Shown piece by piece: positions 36,680 through 46,454 of a stretch of DNA of 51,165 bases (within the stretch, counting starts at the first letter, position 1; each line of letters opens with the position of its first letter). The notes beneath the pieces are model-generated. The model did not search any database. It worked only from the letters and a program-made list of their open reading frames with translations, and was not told the DNA's origin. The stretch is taken from the NCBI GenBank assembly GCA_024277755.1, contig JAJRUN010000067.1:1-51165 (forward strand), in the 5' to 3' direction. Source of the stretch: Gammaproteobacteria bacterium. GTDB lineage: Bacteria; Pseudomonadota; Gammaproteobacteria; Tenderiales; Tenderiaceae. Made by a program: the position numbers and the translations under genes.

Positions 36680-39600
36680 ATGTCTGCACCTGCCTTTATC
36701 CATCTTCGAACCCACAGTGAATATTCCCTGGTCAACGGGATTGTGCGTATCAAACCGTTGATCAAGGCAGTAAAAGAGGCTGGCATGCCAGCGGTGGCAC
36801 TGACCGATCAGTGCAATATGTTCGCCCTGGTCAAATTTTATCGTGCCGCTATGGCCGGGGGCATCAAGCCCATCATGGGTGCAGACTTGTGGGTGTTTGA
36901 AGATGAAAACCATGGTCAGCTAAGTCGGTTGGTGTTGCTGTGTCAGACCCGTGAAGGCTACCTTAATCTCAGTCGCCTGATTACCCGGGCTTATCGTGAC
37001 GGCCAGCATCGTGGCCTTGCCACCATTGAGCGTAGTTGGCTAGAGGGCAACACTGATGGCTTGATTGCGCTTTCAGGTGGGCGGGACTCGGATGTAGGTC
37101 AGCAACTGATTGCCGGTCACCCTCAGCAGGCCGAAAGCCTGCTGGCCGGCTGGCAAGGCCTGTTTCCGGATCGATACTACCTTGAATTGCAACGTACCGG
37201 CCGTGAAAACGAAGAGCTCTATATTCAGCAGGTGGTAGTGTTGGCTGCGCAGGCTGATGTGCCGGTGGTTGCCACCAATGATGTTCATTTTCTCAAGACG
37301 GAAGATTTTGATGCCCATGAAGTGCGTGTCTGCATCCACGATGGTCGCACCCTGGACGATAAACGTCGTCCCAAAAATTATTCTGACCAGCAATACCTGC
37401 GCAGCCCGGAAGAGATGGTTGAGCTGTTTTCTGACATCCCCGAGGCCTTGCAAAACACGGTGGAGATCGCCCGTCGCTGTAACCTGACCCTGACCCTGGG
37501 TGAGTATGTGCTGCCGGACTTTCCGATCCCGGATGGCATGACCGAAGATGAATATTTTCGCCATCGCTCAGCCGAAGGTCTGAAAGACAGACTGCGGATA
37601 TTGTTCGATTCTGCCGCCGCTGATTTCGAGGAAAAATCCAAGCCCTACTGGCAGCGTTTGCAGATTGAGCTGGACGTTATTCTTGGCATGGGCTTCCCCG
37701 GTTACTTCCTGATCGTCTCCGACTTTATTGAATGGGCCAAAAAAAATGATATTCCCGTGGGGCCGGGGCGTGGTTCCGGTGCCGGTTCTCTGGTGGCTTA
37801 TGCTTTGCTGATAACGGATTTAGATCCATTGGCTTACGACCTGTTATTCGAGCGATTTCTTAATCCTGAGCGTGTCTCCATGCCAGATTTCGATATCGAT
37901 TTTTGCATGGACAGGCGTGACGAGGTGATCGAATACGTGGTGCAAACCTATGGTCGTGATCAGGTGTCGCAGATCATCACTTACGGTTCCATGGCCGCCA
38001 AAGCGGTGGTGCGTGATGTCGGCCGCGTTTACGCCCACCCCTACGGCATGGTCGATCGCATTGCCAAGCTGGTCCCGTTTGAAATTGGCATGACCCTGAC
38101 CAAGGCACTGCAACAGGAAGAGCAGCTACAGGTGCTCTATGATCGAGATGAAGAGGTGAAGCGCCTGCTCGATATGTGTTTGTCTTTGGAGGGTTTGTCA
38201 CGTAATGCAGGCAAACACGCCGGGGGTGTGGTCATCGCGCCGACGGCGCTGACTGATTTCTGTCCGCTGTATTGTGAGCCAGGCGGTGCCAATGCAGTGA
38301 CCCAGCTGGACAAGGATGATTCCGAGGCGGTGGGGCTGGTCAAGTTTGATTTTCTCGGCTTGCGTACCCTGACCATCATCGACTGGGCGGTGAAAACCGC
38401 CAATGGCATACGCAAGAGATTGGGTGAAGAACCTATAGATATCTCATTGATTCCTTTGGAAGATGAGGCCTCCTTCCGGTTGCTGAAAGCCTGCGAAACC
38501 ACCGCCGTATTCCAGCTGGAATCGCGAGGCATGAAAGACCTGATCAAGCGCCTGCAGCCGGATAACTTTGAAGACATTATTGCCCTAGTGGCCCTGTTTC
38601 GCCCAGGCCCGCTGGAGTCGGGCATGGTGGACGATTTTATCAACCGTAAGCAGGGCCGTGCCAAGGTTGAATATCCTTTTCCTGAGACAGAGGAAATCCT
38701 CAGCCCCACCTACGGGGTCATTGTTTATCAGGAACAGGTGATGCAGATCTCCCAGGTCATCGGCGGCTATTCGCTTGGTGGCGCTGATTTGCTGCGTCGC
38801 GCCATGGGCAAGAAAAAGCCTGAAGAGATGGCCAAGCAGCGCATCTTGTTTATGAAAGGTGCCGAGAAGGGTGGCTTCGATGTGCAGAAGGCCGGTGCGC
38901 TGTTCGATTTGATGGAAAAATTTGCCGGTTACGGCTTTAATAAGTCTCACTCGGCCGCCTATGCGCTGGTCTCTTATCAGACCATGTGGCTCAAGGCGCA
39001 TTACCCGGCGGCCTTTATGGCAGCGGTAATGTCGGCAGATATGGATAACACCGATAAGGTGGTGACTCTGGTTGAAGAGGTGCGCACCATGAAGCTGGAG
39101 CTACAGACGCCCGACGTTAACAGCTGCATGCCCAACTTCACAGTGGATGGCGAGGACACCATTCTTTACGGTCTGGGGGCCGTCAAGGGTGTGGGTGTGG
39201 CAGCGCTTGAACTGGTGGTTGAAGAGCGGCAGCGCCATGGAAAATTTACTGACCTGTTTGATTTTTGCCGTCGCATCGATCTGCGCAAAGTGAATCGGCG
39301 TTTGCTTGAGGCCTTGGTTCGTGCCGGTGCCCTGGATCAATTGGGGCCTAATCGTGCCACGTTGCTGGCCTCGCTCACCACTGCCATTCAAAGCGCCGAG
39401 CAATATCATCAAAACCAGAATGCCGGTGTCTCGGATATGTTTGGCTTTGATGCACCGCAGCAAGAAAGTCAGCAAATCGACTACCAACATGAAAAAGAGT
39501 GGCCGGACAAGATTCGTCTGCAAGGCGAAAAAGAGACTCTCGGTCTGTACCTGACAGGACACCCAATCGACCGTTATGAACGGGAGCTGGAAAACTTTGT

Positions 39601-40147
39601 CAGCTGTCGTATCGCCAATCTCAACCCGGAACGCAAACAAAGCGTTGTCATTGCCGGGCTGGTAGTCGCCATTCGCACCATGAATACCAAACGCGGCGAC
39701 AAGATTGCCTTTGTCACCCTGGATGATCGCACTGGCCGGGTTGAAACCGCTGTGTTTGCCGAGGGGTTTCAAAAATATAGTGACCTGCTCGTCAAGGATA
39801 AGGTGCTGGTGGTGGAGGGCACCGCCGGCATTGATGATTATTCAGGCAACTTCCGCATGAGCAGTGACCATGTCTATGATTTTGATCAGGCCCGTGAGCG
39901 TTTTGCCAAGCGCATAGAGATCAATATCGACACCGAACAGGCTGGCAACGGTTTCGTTGCCTCATTGAGCAGCATTCTCAAACCCTTTAACGAGGGTGTT
40001 TGCCCTGTCTGGCTCAATTATGCCGGTTCGAATGCTAAGGCCAAACTGGCCTTGGGCAGTGAATGGCAGGTACACCCCACCGATGAACTATTGCAACGGC
40101 TGCAAGATCTGGCTGGTAACGACAAGGTTGACATGATTTATTCCTGA
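36680..40147 (+). CDS. dnaE: DNA polymerase III alpha subunit
   Basis: This is the replicative polymerase catalytic subunit. The 1155 residues match the E. coli length of 1160. It has an N-terminal PHP domain (FIHLRTHSEYSLVNG), the polymerase palm with GPGRGSGAGSLVAYAL near residue 365, and the catalytic acidic motif MPDFDIDFCMDRRDEV near residue 400. RPGPLESGMVDDFI, GYGFNKSHSAAYA, a tandem helix-hairpin-helix (YGLGAVKGVGVAALELV) and an OB domain near 960-1060 follow. It is in its normal place between rnhB and accA. Confidence 0.98.
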   Translation: MSAPAFIHLRTHSEYSLVNGIVRIKPLIKAVKEAGMPAVALTDQCNMFALVKFYRAAMAGGIKPIMGADLWVFEDENHGQLSRLVLLCQTREGYLNLSRLITRAYRDGQHRGLATIERSWLEGNTDGLIALSGGRDSDVGQQLIAGHPQQAESLLAGWQGLFPDRYYLELQRTGRENEELYIQQVVVLAAQADVPVVATNDVHFLKTEDFDAHEVRVCIHDGRTLDDKRRPKNYSDQQYLRSPEEMVELFSDIPEALQNTVEIARRCNLTLTLGEYVLPDFPIPDGMTEDEYFRHRSAEGLKDRLRILFDSAAADFEEKSKPYWQRLQIELDVILGMGFPGYFLIVSDFIEWAKKNDIPVGPGRGSGAGSLVAYALLITDLDPLAYDLLFERFLNPERVSMPDFDIDFCMDRRDEVIEYVVQTYGRDQVSQIITYGSMAAKAVVRDVGRVYAHPYGMVDRIAKLVPFEIGMTLTKALQQEEQLQVLYDRDEEVKRLLDMCLSLEGLSRNAGKHAGGVVIAPTALTDFCPLYCEPGGANAVTQLDKDDSEAVGLVKFDFLGLRTLTIIDWAVKTANGIRKRLGEEPIDISLIPLEDEASFRLLKACETTAVFQLESRGMKDLIKRLQPDNFEDIIALVALFRPGPLESGMVDDFINRKQGRAKVEYPFPETEEILSPTYGVIVYQEQVMQISQVIGGYSLGGADLLRRAMGKKKPEEMAKQRILFMKGAEKGGFDVQKAGALFDLMEKFAGYGFNKSHSAAYALVSYQTMWLKAHYPAAFMAAVMSADMDNTDKVVTLVEEVRTMKLELQTPDVNSCMPNFTVDGEDTILYGLGAVKGVGVAALELVVEERQRHGKFTDLFDFCRRIDLRKVNRRLLEALVRAGALDQLGPNRATLLASLTTAIQSAEQYHQNQNAGVSDMFGFDAPQQESQQIDYQHEKEWPDKIRLQGEKETLGLYLTGHPIDRYERELENFVSCRIANLNPERKQSVVIAGLVVAIRTMNTKRGDKIAFVTLDDRTGRVETAVFAEGFQKYSDLLVKDKVLVVEGTAGIDDYSGNFRMSSDHVYDFDQARERFAKRIEINIDTEQAGNGFVASLSSILKPFNEGVCPVWLNYAGSNAKAKLALGSEWQVHPTDELLQRLQDLAGNDKVDMIYS

Positions 40148-40229
40148 CCTTGTTGTGTCCCGGTTTCCCCGTGGCTGACAAAACTGTAGAATATGCCTCA
40201 ATAACCACAATGACTGACGACAGGTACTT

Positions 40230-41186
40230 ATGCGCTTTCTAGACTTTGAACAACCGATTGCCGAACTTGAGGCCAAGATTGAAGAGCTGCGCAACGTCAG
40301 CAGTGACACCGAGCTGAATATCTCTGATGAGATTGGCCGTCTTGAAGGGAAATGCATTACCCTGATTGATCAAATCTTTTCCAAGCTTGATTCCTGGCAG
40401 ATATCACAACTGGCCCGTCATCCGTCGCGTCCATACACGCTGGATTATATTGAACATATCTTCACTGATTTTGAAGAACTGCATGGCGACAGGGCCTATG
40501 CCGATGATGCCGCCATTGTTGGTGGTATTGCCCGGCTTGAGGGTAAACCGGTGATGGTGATTGGCCAGCAAAAGGGCCGTGACACCAAGGAAAAGGTTAA
40601 ACGTAACTTCGGCATGCCTCGTCCGGAAGGCTATCGCAAGGCAATGCGGCTGATGAAGATGGCAGAACGCTTTAAGATGCCTATCCTGACCTTTATCGAC
40701 ACACCGGGGGCCTATCCTGGTGTTGGTGCCGAAGAGCGGGGTCAGAGCGAAGCTATTGCCCGCAACCTGTTAGTCATGTCTGATCTGAAGACCCCGATCA
40801 TTTGTACCGTGATCGGTGAGGGTGGCTCCGGTGGTGCGCTGGCGATTGGTGTCGGTGATTGCATCATGATGCTGCAATATTCAACCTATTCGGTGATTTC
40901 GCCAGAAGGCTGTGCCTCTATTTTATGGAAGAGTGCCGACAAGGCGGCTGATGCTGCCGAGGCCTTGGGCTTAACCTCCGGGCGTTTGTATGAACTTGGT
41001 TTGATTGACCGGGTGATCCAGGAACCACGTGGTGCCGCGCATCGCGACCCTGTTCTGATGTCAGCCCAGGTAAAACATGCGATTCTGGAAGAACTGGATT
41101 TGTTACAGACCCTGGATACCGACACCCTGCTGCAACGCCGTTACGAACGTCTGATGAGTTTTGGCCGTTTTAACGAAGCCAGCTAA
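40230..41186 (+). CDS. accA: Acetyl-CoA carboxylase carboxyltransferase subunit alpha
   Basis: With AccD it forms the carboxyltransferase that makes malonyl-CoA. The 318 residues match the family length and start [20 protein letters not shown]. They contain PDYI-like [55 protein letters not shown] and [15 protein letters not shown]. The stop is followed by tilS after 15 bp. Confidence 0.98.
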   Translation: MRFLDFEQPIAELEAKIEELRNVSSDTELNISDEIGRLEGKCITLIDQIFSKLDSWQISQLARHPSRPYTLDYIEHIFTDFEELHGDRAYADDAAIVGGIARLEGKPVMVIGQQKGRDTKEKVKRNFGMPRPEGYRKAMRLMKMAERFKMPILTFIDTPGAYPGVGAEERGQSEAIARNLLVMSDLKTPIICTVIGEGGSGGALAIGVGDCIMMLQYSTYSVISPEGCASILWKSADKAADAAEALGLTSGRLYELGLIDRVIQEPRGAAHRDPVLMSAQVKHAILEELDLLQTLDTDTLLQRRYERLMSFGRFNEAS

Positions 41187-41201
41187 AAAAATAAGCCACC
41201 G

Positions 41202-42533
41202 GTGCGCAAGTCTAAACACACCGGTCTGACGACTGAGGCATTGCACGAGGCAATGCCTTTTTTGTCTGCAACCACCACTGTCTGGATTGCCTACAGTGGT
41301 GGCTGTGATTCTCATGTACTACTACACCTGTTAGCGCAGCTGCGGCAAACACAAAAATTCAGGCTGAAGGCCGTCTACGTCAATCATGGGCTTAGCCCCA
41401 ATGCTGCTGTGTGGGGCAAACATTGTCAGCAAGTCTGTGTTGATTTGAGTGTAGAGCTTGTTAGCTTGCATGTGGATGCAACAGCAGAAGCGGGTGATAG
41501 CCCGGAAGCCACTGCCCGTAACGCCCGTTATCAAGCCATCACTGAACTGCTGCAAACGGGCGAATATCTTTGCACTGCCCATCACCAGGACGATCAGGCT
41601 GAAACATTGTTATTACAGTTGCTGCGCGGTGCAGGCCCCAAAGGCCTGGCAGGCATGCCACAGGCCTCAGGCCTGGGGAAGGCAACACAGTTGCGACCCT
41701 TGTTGGCATTTAACCAGACCCAGTTACAGAGCTATGCCGAACACCATCATCTGAGCTGGATCGAAGACGAAAGCAACAATGACACCGGCTTTAATCGTAA
41801 CTATCTGCGTCATGAAATAATGCCGTTGTTGAGACAACGCTGGCCCTCGGCCGATGCCACCATTGCTCGCAGTGCCAATAACTGTGCCGAAGCGGCAGCC
41901 TTGATTGATGTGCTGGCCGAGCAGGACTATCAGCAGGCTAAGGCCGAAACTCCATCTGAATTGCTGGTTTCAAGGTTGTTGACACTTGATAATGTCCGGT
42001 TAAGAAATCTGCTGCGCTATTGGATCAGCTTAGCCGGTCTGCCCCTGCCATCAGGTAAAAAAATGCAACATATCATCTCAGATGCGTTGCATGCTGCGGC
42101 AGATAAAATGCCGCTGGTACATTGGCCGGGGGCTGAAGTGCACCGTTTTAACGGCAGGCTTTACCTCATGTCACCTTTGCCTGAGTTTGATAGTTCGCAG
42201 GTGATCCCCTGGCATGACTTGACCCGGCCGTTGACCTTGGCGGATGGTCGCAGCTTAAGTTTTGAAGAAACTGGGCAAAAGCCTGGCCTTGAGGTCTTGG
42301 CATCTGCTCAAGTGAGCATCCGTTTTCGTCAGGGGGGCGAGGTGATTCAGTTTGGCGGTAATTCACACCACAAAACCTTGAAACAGATCTTTCAGGAACA
42401 CCATGTGCCTCCCTGGCGGCGATCTCGAACACCGCTGCTTTTTGTTGATAACACACTGACTGCTGTGATCGGGATCGACTTAAACTTAAACTTAAACCAT
42501 GTGCCTGCAATCGTTGTTTGCTGCGGTGAATAA
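41202..42533 (+). CDS. tilS: tRNA(Ile)-lysidine synthetase
   Basis: TilS converts C34 of the CAU anticodon of tRNA-Ile to lysidine, changing its codon from AUG to AUA. The 443 residues have the PP-loop SGGCDSHVLLHL near residue 30, HHQDDQAETLLLQLLRG, the middle TilS domain (RNYLRHEIMPLL) and a C-terminal domain ending with LKQIFQEHHVPPWRR. The start is GTG 41202 with a poor ribosome-binding site. The order accA-tilS is typical. Confidence 0.96.
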   Translation: MRKSKHTGLTTEALHEAMPFLSATTTVWIAYSGGCDSHVLLHLLAQLRQTQKFRLKAVYVNHGLSPNAAVWGKHCQQVCVDLSVELVSLHVDATAEAGDSPEATARNARYQAITELLQTGEYLCTAHHQDDQAETLLLQLLRGAGPKGLAGMPQASGLGKATQLRPLLAFNQTQLQSYAEHHHLSWIEDESNNDTGFNRNYLRHEIMPLLRQRWPSADATIARSANNCAEAAALIDVLAEQDYQQAKAETPSELLVSRLLTLDNVRLRNLLRYWISLAGLPLPSGKKMQHIISDALHAAADKMPLVHWPGAEVHRFNGRLYLMSPLPEFDSSQVIPWHDLTRPLTLADGRSLSFEETGQKPGLEVLASAQVSIRFRQGGEVIQFGGNSHHKTLKQIFQEHHVPPWRRSRTPLLFVDNTLTAVIGIDLNLNLNHVPAIVVCCGE

Positions 42534-42548
42534 GGCATTGCGGCAAAC

Positions 42549-43340
42549 ATGAAGTGGCTTGAGCATCTGCGGATTCGTTATACGCTGAGCCACCATCCGG
42601 TTCCTCATGAGGCGTGGGAAACGCTGATGCGTGACGCTGTTATCTTCAGCGGTTTGAGTGCTGTGGAAAGGGCACACCTGCGTGAACTGACCACTTTATT
42701 TCTGCATCGTAAAAGCTTCGATGGTGCACAGGGATTGGTGTTAACCATTGAGATGAGGCTGGCAGTGGCAGCTCAGGCCTGCCTGCTGATTTTAAAACTG
42801 GGGCTGGAGTATTACGACGGCTGGGTTGAGATTGTGATTTACCCGGGGGCTTTTCAGGTGACCAGAGATGATGCCGATGCAGACGGATTAGTGTCACTGC
42901 AACAGCAAACACTGAGCGGTGAGTCCTGGTTTAGAGGGCCGGTGATTCTATCCTGGGATGATGTGGCAGCCGGATTGGCTGGGGTGCATCCCGGTCATAA
43001 TGTGGTGGTGCATGAGTTCGCCCACAAGCTGGATATGCTCAATGGCAGTGCTAACGGTATGCCGCCCCTGCGTACTGACATGGTGCGGCAGCAGTGGACG
43101 GATGGTTTTAGTGATGCGTATGATTATTTGCAACAGCAGTTGGTGCAACATCACCCTGGCCTCAATGCTTATGGTGCCACTGCGCCAGCAGAATATTTTG
43201 CCGTGGTGAGTGAATATTTTTTCACTGATCCGCAGACGCTGTGCCAGCAGGCCCCCGAGGTCTATGAGCAATTACAGTTGTTTTACCGTCAGAATCCGGC
43301 TAAGCGGCGGCGGGCGTTCGGCAGCGGCTCTGCCGGTTAA
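42549..43340 (+). CDS. mtfA: MtfA-family zinc peptidase
   Basis: MtfA (M90 family) binds the glucose repressor Mlc in E. coli and has aminopeptidase activity. The 263 residues have the zinc motif HEFAHKLD at 155-162 and a distal acidic site in AEYFAVVSEYFF. The family features LTIEMRLAVAAQACLLIL and YDGWVEIVIYPGAF are also present. It lies 15 bp after tilS. Whether an Mlc target exists in this organism is unknown, so the symbol reflects family membership. Confidence 0.9.
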   Translation: MKWLEHLRIRYTLSHHPVPHEAWETLMRDAVIFSGLSAVERAHLRELTTLFLHRKSFDGAQGLVLTIEMRLAVAAQACLLILKLGLEYYDGWVEIVIYPGAFQVTRDDADADGLVSLQQQTLSGESWFRGPVILSWDDVAAGLAGVHPGHNVVVHEFAHKLDMLNGSANGMPPLRTDMVRQQWTDGFSDAYDYLQQQLVQHHPGLNAYGATAPAEYFAVVSEYFFTDPQTLCQQAPEVYEQLQLFYRQNPAKRRRAFGSGSAG

Positions 43341-43375
43341 ATATAACCCCCTTGAGATAGTATCACCGGCATAGA

Positions 43376-44317
43376 CTATGCCGCTTCGTCGTCACTCGCC
43401 AAGCCCCAGCTTGATTCATTTTCACCGCCAAACACTTCCAGCAGTGCCGGGATAAATCGAGCCAGTTCCAGGGTCATCAGGGCAAAATCGGCATCGAACA
43501 GGGTTGCTTCGTCATCGGCGTCAACCTCTTGCGCGGCTTCCTGGATGACATCCAGAAAACGCAGCCGCTGTATGGTCAGGTCATCGGTCAGAATGCAGGA
43601 CAGGCGTTCGTTCCATTCCACCGCCAGTTTGGTGACCTGTTTGCCGGCAGTGAGGTGTGACATGACTTCCTCTGCCGCAAGATCCTGACGGGTGCAACGC
43701 ACCACACCACCTTCTTGCTTGGGGTCACGCAATTCACACTGGTCTTCGATAACAAAGCCCGCCGGTGCGGCCTGGCTGCTTAACCACTGGGTCAGCACCT
43801 GAGTCGGAGGATTATTCACCGCTGGCAACACCGCTGACAGGCCACCCAGACTTTCACGCAACAGGCTGACCAGGTCTTCGGCCTTGCTGGCCGATGCTGC
43901 ATCTACTACCAGCCAGCCATCTTTTGGCGCCAAATAGGCAAAGGTGTGGCTAGAGCGGCTAAAGGCCCGCGGCAATAAATCCAGCAACACCTCGTCTTTG
44001 ATCTGATCCCGTTCCTTGCGTCGCACGGTACGCGCTTCTTGCTCTTCAATGGCCGTTACCTTTTCCGTTACGTATTCGCGCACAACGCTTGCCGGCAGGA
44101 CTTTTTCTTCACGCCGGGCGCAGATCATGATGTAACCGTTGGCAGCGTGGGTCAGTAACTTGCCATGCTTCCCTAGCGGTGAGACCCAGCCATAGCTGAA
44201 AGGAGAAATATTGCCACAAGGATGAAATTCCTTGGTGCTCAGCTGTTCGTGCAATGCCTCAGCAGGCAGGGTGAACGGTTTGGTCAGGCGATACAGACGC
44301 AAATTCTTAAACCACAT
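43376..44317 (-). CDS. rdgC: Recombination-associated protein RdgC
   Basis: RdgC is a ring-shaped double-strand DNA-binding protein that can limit RecA action. From ATG 44317 the product has 313 residues starting MWFKNLRLYRLTKPF, the normal family start. It contains WVSPLG, MICARREEKVLPASVVREYV, LPRAFSRSSHTFAYL and LDFADFALMTLE-like sequence (DADFALMTLELARF) before an acidic tail. The frame extends upstream to 44383, but the extra residues do not belong to the family. It is divergent from the receiver gene at 44594. Confidence 0.96.
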   Translation of the reverse strand: MWFKNLRLYRLTKPFTLPAEALHEQLSTKEFHPCGNISPFSYGWVSPLGKHGKLLTHAANGYIMICARREEKVLPASVVREYVTEKVTAIEEQEARTVRRKERDQIKDEVLLDLLPRAFSRSSHTFAYLAPKDGWLVVDAASASKAEDLVSLLRESLGGLSAVLPAVNNPPTQVLTQWLSSQAAPAGFVIEDQCELRDPKQEGGVVRCTRQDLAAEEVMSHLTAGKQVTKLAVEWNERLSCILTDDLTIQRLRFLDVIQEAAQEVDADDEATLFDADFALMTLELARFIPALLEVFGGENESSWGLASDDEAA

Positions 44318-44524
44318 GGAATCCGGTGTCCTTGGAGAAAAAAAGGGGAGAGAGATTATGGGTTCATCAGAGGCCAACATCAAGCGGTCTTTCTGGAAAA
44401 TCTAGCCTGAGTGATTCTCGTTAGACCAAAAAGTGCGGCTGTTAATTATTCAAATTGTTATGCAAAGTTGAAGTAAATTATTGCGCCCAGCATTCAAATG
44501 CGCAGCTGCCATTTTAAATTTACA

Positions 44525-44551
44525 TTGTAAGTAATATTTGAATATTATAAT
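44525..44551 (+). promoter_or_regulatory. Candidate promoter of the receiver gene, overlapped by a palindrome
   Basis: A consensus -10 TATAAT lies at 44546-44551, with TTGTAA at 44525-44530 (15-bp spacer, rather short) or CATTGT at 44523-44528 (17-bp). A perfect 14-bp palindrome AATATTATAATATT (44541-44554) covers the -10 and could be an operator. The surrounding gap is very AT-rich. Confidence 0.45.
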
Positions 44552-44593
44552 ATTGTGCGTGTATATTAGATGTTTGATGGTGGGGTTGTGTAA

Positions 44594-44968
44594 ATGGCTG
44601 TATGTATTTTAGTGGTTGATGATAATGCTGATATTGTCAGGCTGATAGAAAGAATCCTGATAAAGCAGGGTCATGAGGTGCTGGCGTTTGAATCGCCGCT
44701 GGCGGCATTGGCAGCCATGAAGAAAGGTAATATTGATCTGGCCATTCTTGATATCGACATGCCCGAAATGGACGGCCTGACCCTGGCGGCTGAAATGAAA
44801 AAGGCCAATATTCCCTTTATATTTTTGAGCGCTTTTATTGACAGTGACTGCGTGACAAAAGTCGAAATGTCCGGTGCGATTGAGCTGTTGCTCAAACCTG
44901 TCAGGCAGGCGCAACTTATCCTCAGTGTGACTAAGGCTTTGGAAAAGTCCAAAAACAGACGGGATTAA
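44594..44968 (+). CDS. Stand-alone receiver-domain response regulator
   Basis: This is a 124-residue CheY-like protein with no output domain. The acidic pair is D9/D10, the phospho-acceptor is D53 in LDIDMPEMDG, the switch Ser is S79 in FLSA and the conserved Lys is K101 in LLKPV. All catalytic positions are intact. No histidine kinase is adjacent, so its partner is unknown. GGGG lies about 12 bp before ATG 44594. It probably signals by protein contact. Confidence 0.9.
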   Translation: MAVCILVVDDNADIVRLIERILIKQGHEVLAFESPLAALAAMKKGNIDLAILDIDMPEMDGLTLAAEMKKANIPFIFLSAFIDSDCVTKVEMSGAIELLLKPVRQAQLILSVTKALEKSKNRRD

Positions 44969-45007
44969 AAATATTAACGACTGTAAATTTCACTGAAGGG
45001 CCGCTCT

Positions 45008-45084
45008 AATCATTGCAGTCGGTGAGAAGGCTATAACGGCTCGGGTGCGCCGGCAGCCGCGTGTTTGATTCAACTGCAATGATT
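45008..45084. repeat. 12-bp perfect inverted repeat in the gap before the FKBP gene
   Basis: AATCATTGCAGT (45008-45019) and ACTGCAATGATT (45073-45084) are perfect inverse copies separated by 53 bp of GC-rich sequence, within the 244-bp gap 44969-45212. Transcribed, this would fold as a long stem with an internal loop. No terminator T tract follows. Confidence 0.5.
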
Positions 45085-45212
45085 TGAACGCCTGTTGGCT
45101 GTATTGGCAGTCAAAATATTGCTGTATCCTGTGATTTTTCTTGTCTGTCGGTTTCGCGTAAAATCCCCCCACACCCTATCAAGCAATATCACTTCTCAGG
45201 AGTCTAGCAATC

Positions 45213-45668
45213 ATGCTTAAGCGTTTTCTTTTTGTACCACTGGCGGTGGTGCTGGCAGCTGCGGTTGCCACAATGACGGGTTGTTTAGACTCTAGCGCGC
45301 CTGCACAGGTGCAGGGTGGTGTTGCTGAACTTGTTATGAATGATGTGGCGGTGGGTGATGGCGCTGAGGCCGTTGCCGGTAAAAAGGTCTCGGTGCATTA
45401 TACCGGTTGGCTTTACAATGAGTCGGCAGCGGATAAAAAGGGGGCTAAATTTGACAGCTCGCGTGATCGCGGTCAGGCGTTTGAGTTTCCTCTTGGTGCG
45501 GGGCGTGTAATTAAAGGCTGGGATCAAGGTGTGGTTGGGATGAAAGTCGGTGGTCAACGTACCTTGACGATTCCACCTGAACTTGGTTATGGCTCACGCG
45601 GTGCAGGTGGTTCTATTCCGCCGAATGCCTCTTTGATTTTTGATGTGGAGCTGTTAGGCGTTCGTTGA
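45213..45668 (+). CDS. FKBP-type peptidyl-prolyl isomerase lipoprotein
   Basis: This folding catalyst is predicted to be anchored in the envelope. The 151 residues have a lipoprotein signal peptide (AAAVATMTGC, Cys near residue 24), a short linker, and one complete FKBP domain. That domain has VHYTGWLYN, FDSSRDRGQAFEFPLGAGRVI, KGWDQGVVGMKVGGQR and the end TIPPELGYGSRGAG plus IPPNASLIFDVELLGV. CAGGAG precedes ATG 45213. It is probably a single-gene unit. Confidence 0.94.
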   Translation: MLKRFLFVPLAVVLAAAVATMTGCLDSSAPAQVQGGVAELVMNDVAVGDGAEAVAGKKVSVHYTGWLYNESAADKKGAKFDSSRDRGQAFEFPLGAGRVIKGWDQGVVGMKVGGQRTLTIPPELGYGSRGAGGSIPPNASLIFDVELLGVR

Positions 45669-45747
45669 AAAAAACGAGTGGCATAGTGGCCTGTCAGCTG
45701 ACGGTTATGTCAGCACTGATGTTGTCGATTTATAAAGAAACCAATAA

Positions 45748-46452
45748 ATGAATAAAAGTGTTTTAACAAATCTGATTGCTACGATTGTTCTGGCGTTAGG
45801 CTGGGGCTTGCACAGTGACCTGATGATGATGGTGGGGCTGTTTGCCTTGTCTGGTGCTTTAACCAATTGGCTGGCTGTTTACATGCTGTTTGAAAAGGTT
45901 CCGGGGCTGGTGGGTTCGGGGGTGATTCCTGCGCGTTTTGAAGAGTTTAAAACAGCCATTAAAACCCTGATGATGGAGCAGTTTTTTACTCAGGAAAATA
46001 TCGACAGATTTGTCTCGGGCGGTGCGACCAAGTCCAGCATGCAGCTTGGGCCGGTGATTGAGAAGGTTGATTTTTCACCTTCGTTTGACAAGTTAATTGA
46101 GGTCATTATGAACTCGTCATTTGGCGGCATGTTAGGCATGTTGGGTGGCGTTGAGGCCTTAACGCCTTTGAAAGAACCTTTTATTGCCGGCATGAAGACA
46201 TCGATTGTCGAGATGACTGAAAAAGATTCATTCAAACAATTATTGCAGGACGAGATTGATCAGCCCGAAGTGATGGCGGATATTCGCGCCAAGGTGGCTG
46301 AGATCATTGATGCCCGTCTGCAAGAGCTAACACCACAACTGGTCAAAGAGATGGTTCAACAGATGATTAAACAGCACCTCGGCTGGCTGGTTGTCTGGGG
46401 CGGTGTGTTTGGCGGGGTGATTGGTTTGTTGTCTGCGCTGATTGTTTTATAA
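45748..46452 (+). CDS. DUF445-family membrane protein
   Basis: The 234-residue product has an N-terminal membrane hairpin (about 5-50, with ALTNWLAVYMLFEKVPGLVGSG split across the motif ALTNWLAVYMLF and the PGL segment). A long soluble helical region follows (PARFEEFKTAIKTLMMEQFF), and the C-terminal membrane segment is GGVFGGVIGLLSALIVL. This arrangement is typical of DUF445 proteins, whose function is not known. The stop TAA at 46450-46452 forms part of the target-site duplication of the MITE that follows. Before that insertion ung would have started directly after this stop. Confidence 0.88.
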   Translation: MNKSVLTNLIATIVLALGWGLHSDLMMMVGLFALSGALTNWLAVYMLFEKVPGLVGSGVIPARFEEFKTAIKTLMMEQFFTQENIDRFVSGGATKSSMQLGPVIEKVDFSPSFDKLIEVIMNSSFGGMLGMLGGVEALTPLKEPFIAGMKTSIVEMTEKDSFKQLLQDEIDQPEVMADIRAKVAEIIDARLQELTPQLVKEMVQQMIKQHLGWLVVWGGVFGGVIGLLSALIVL

Positions 46453-46454
46453 AT

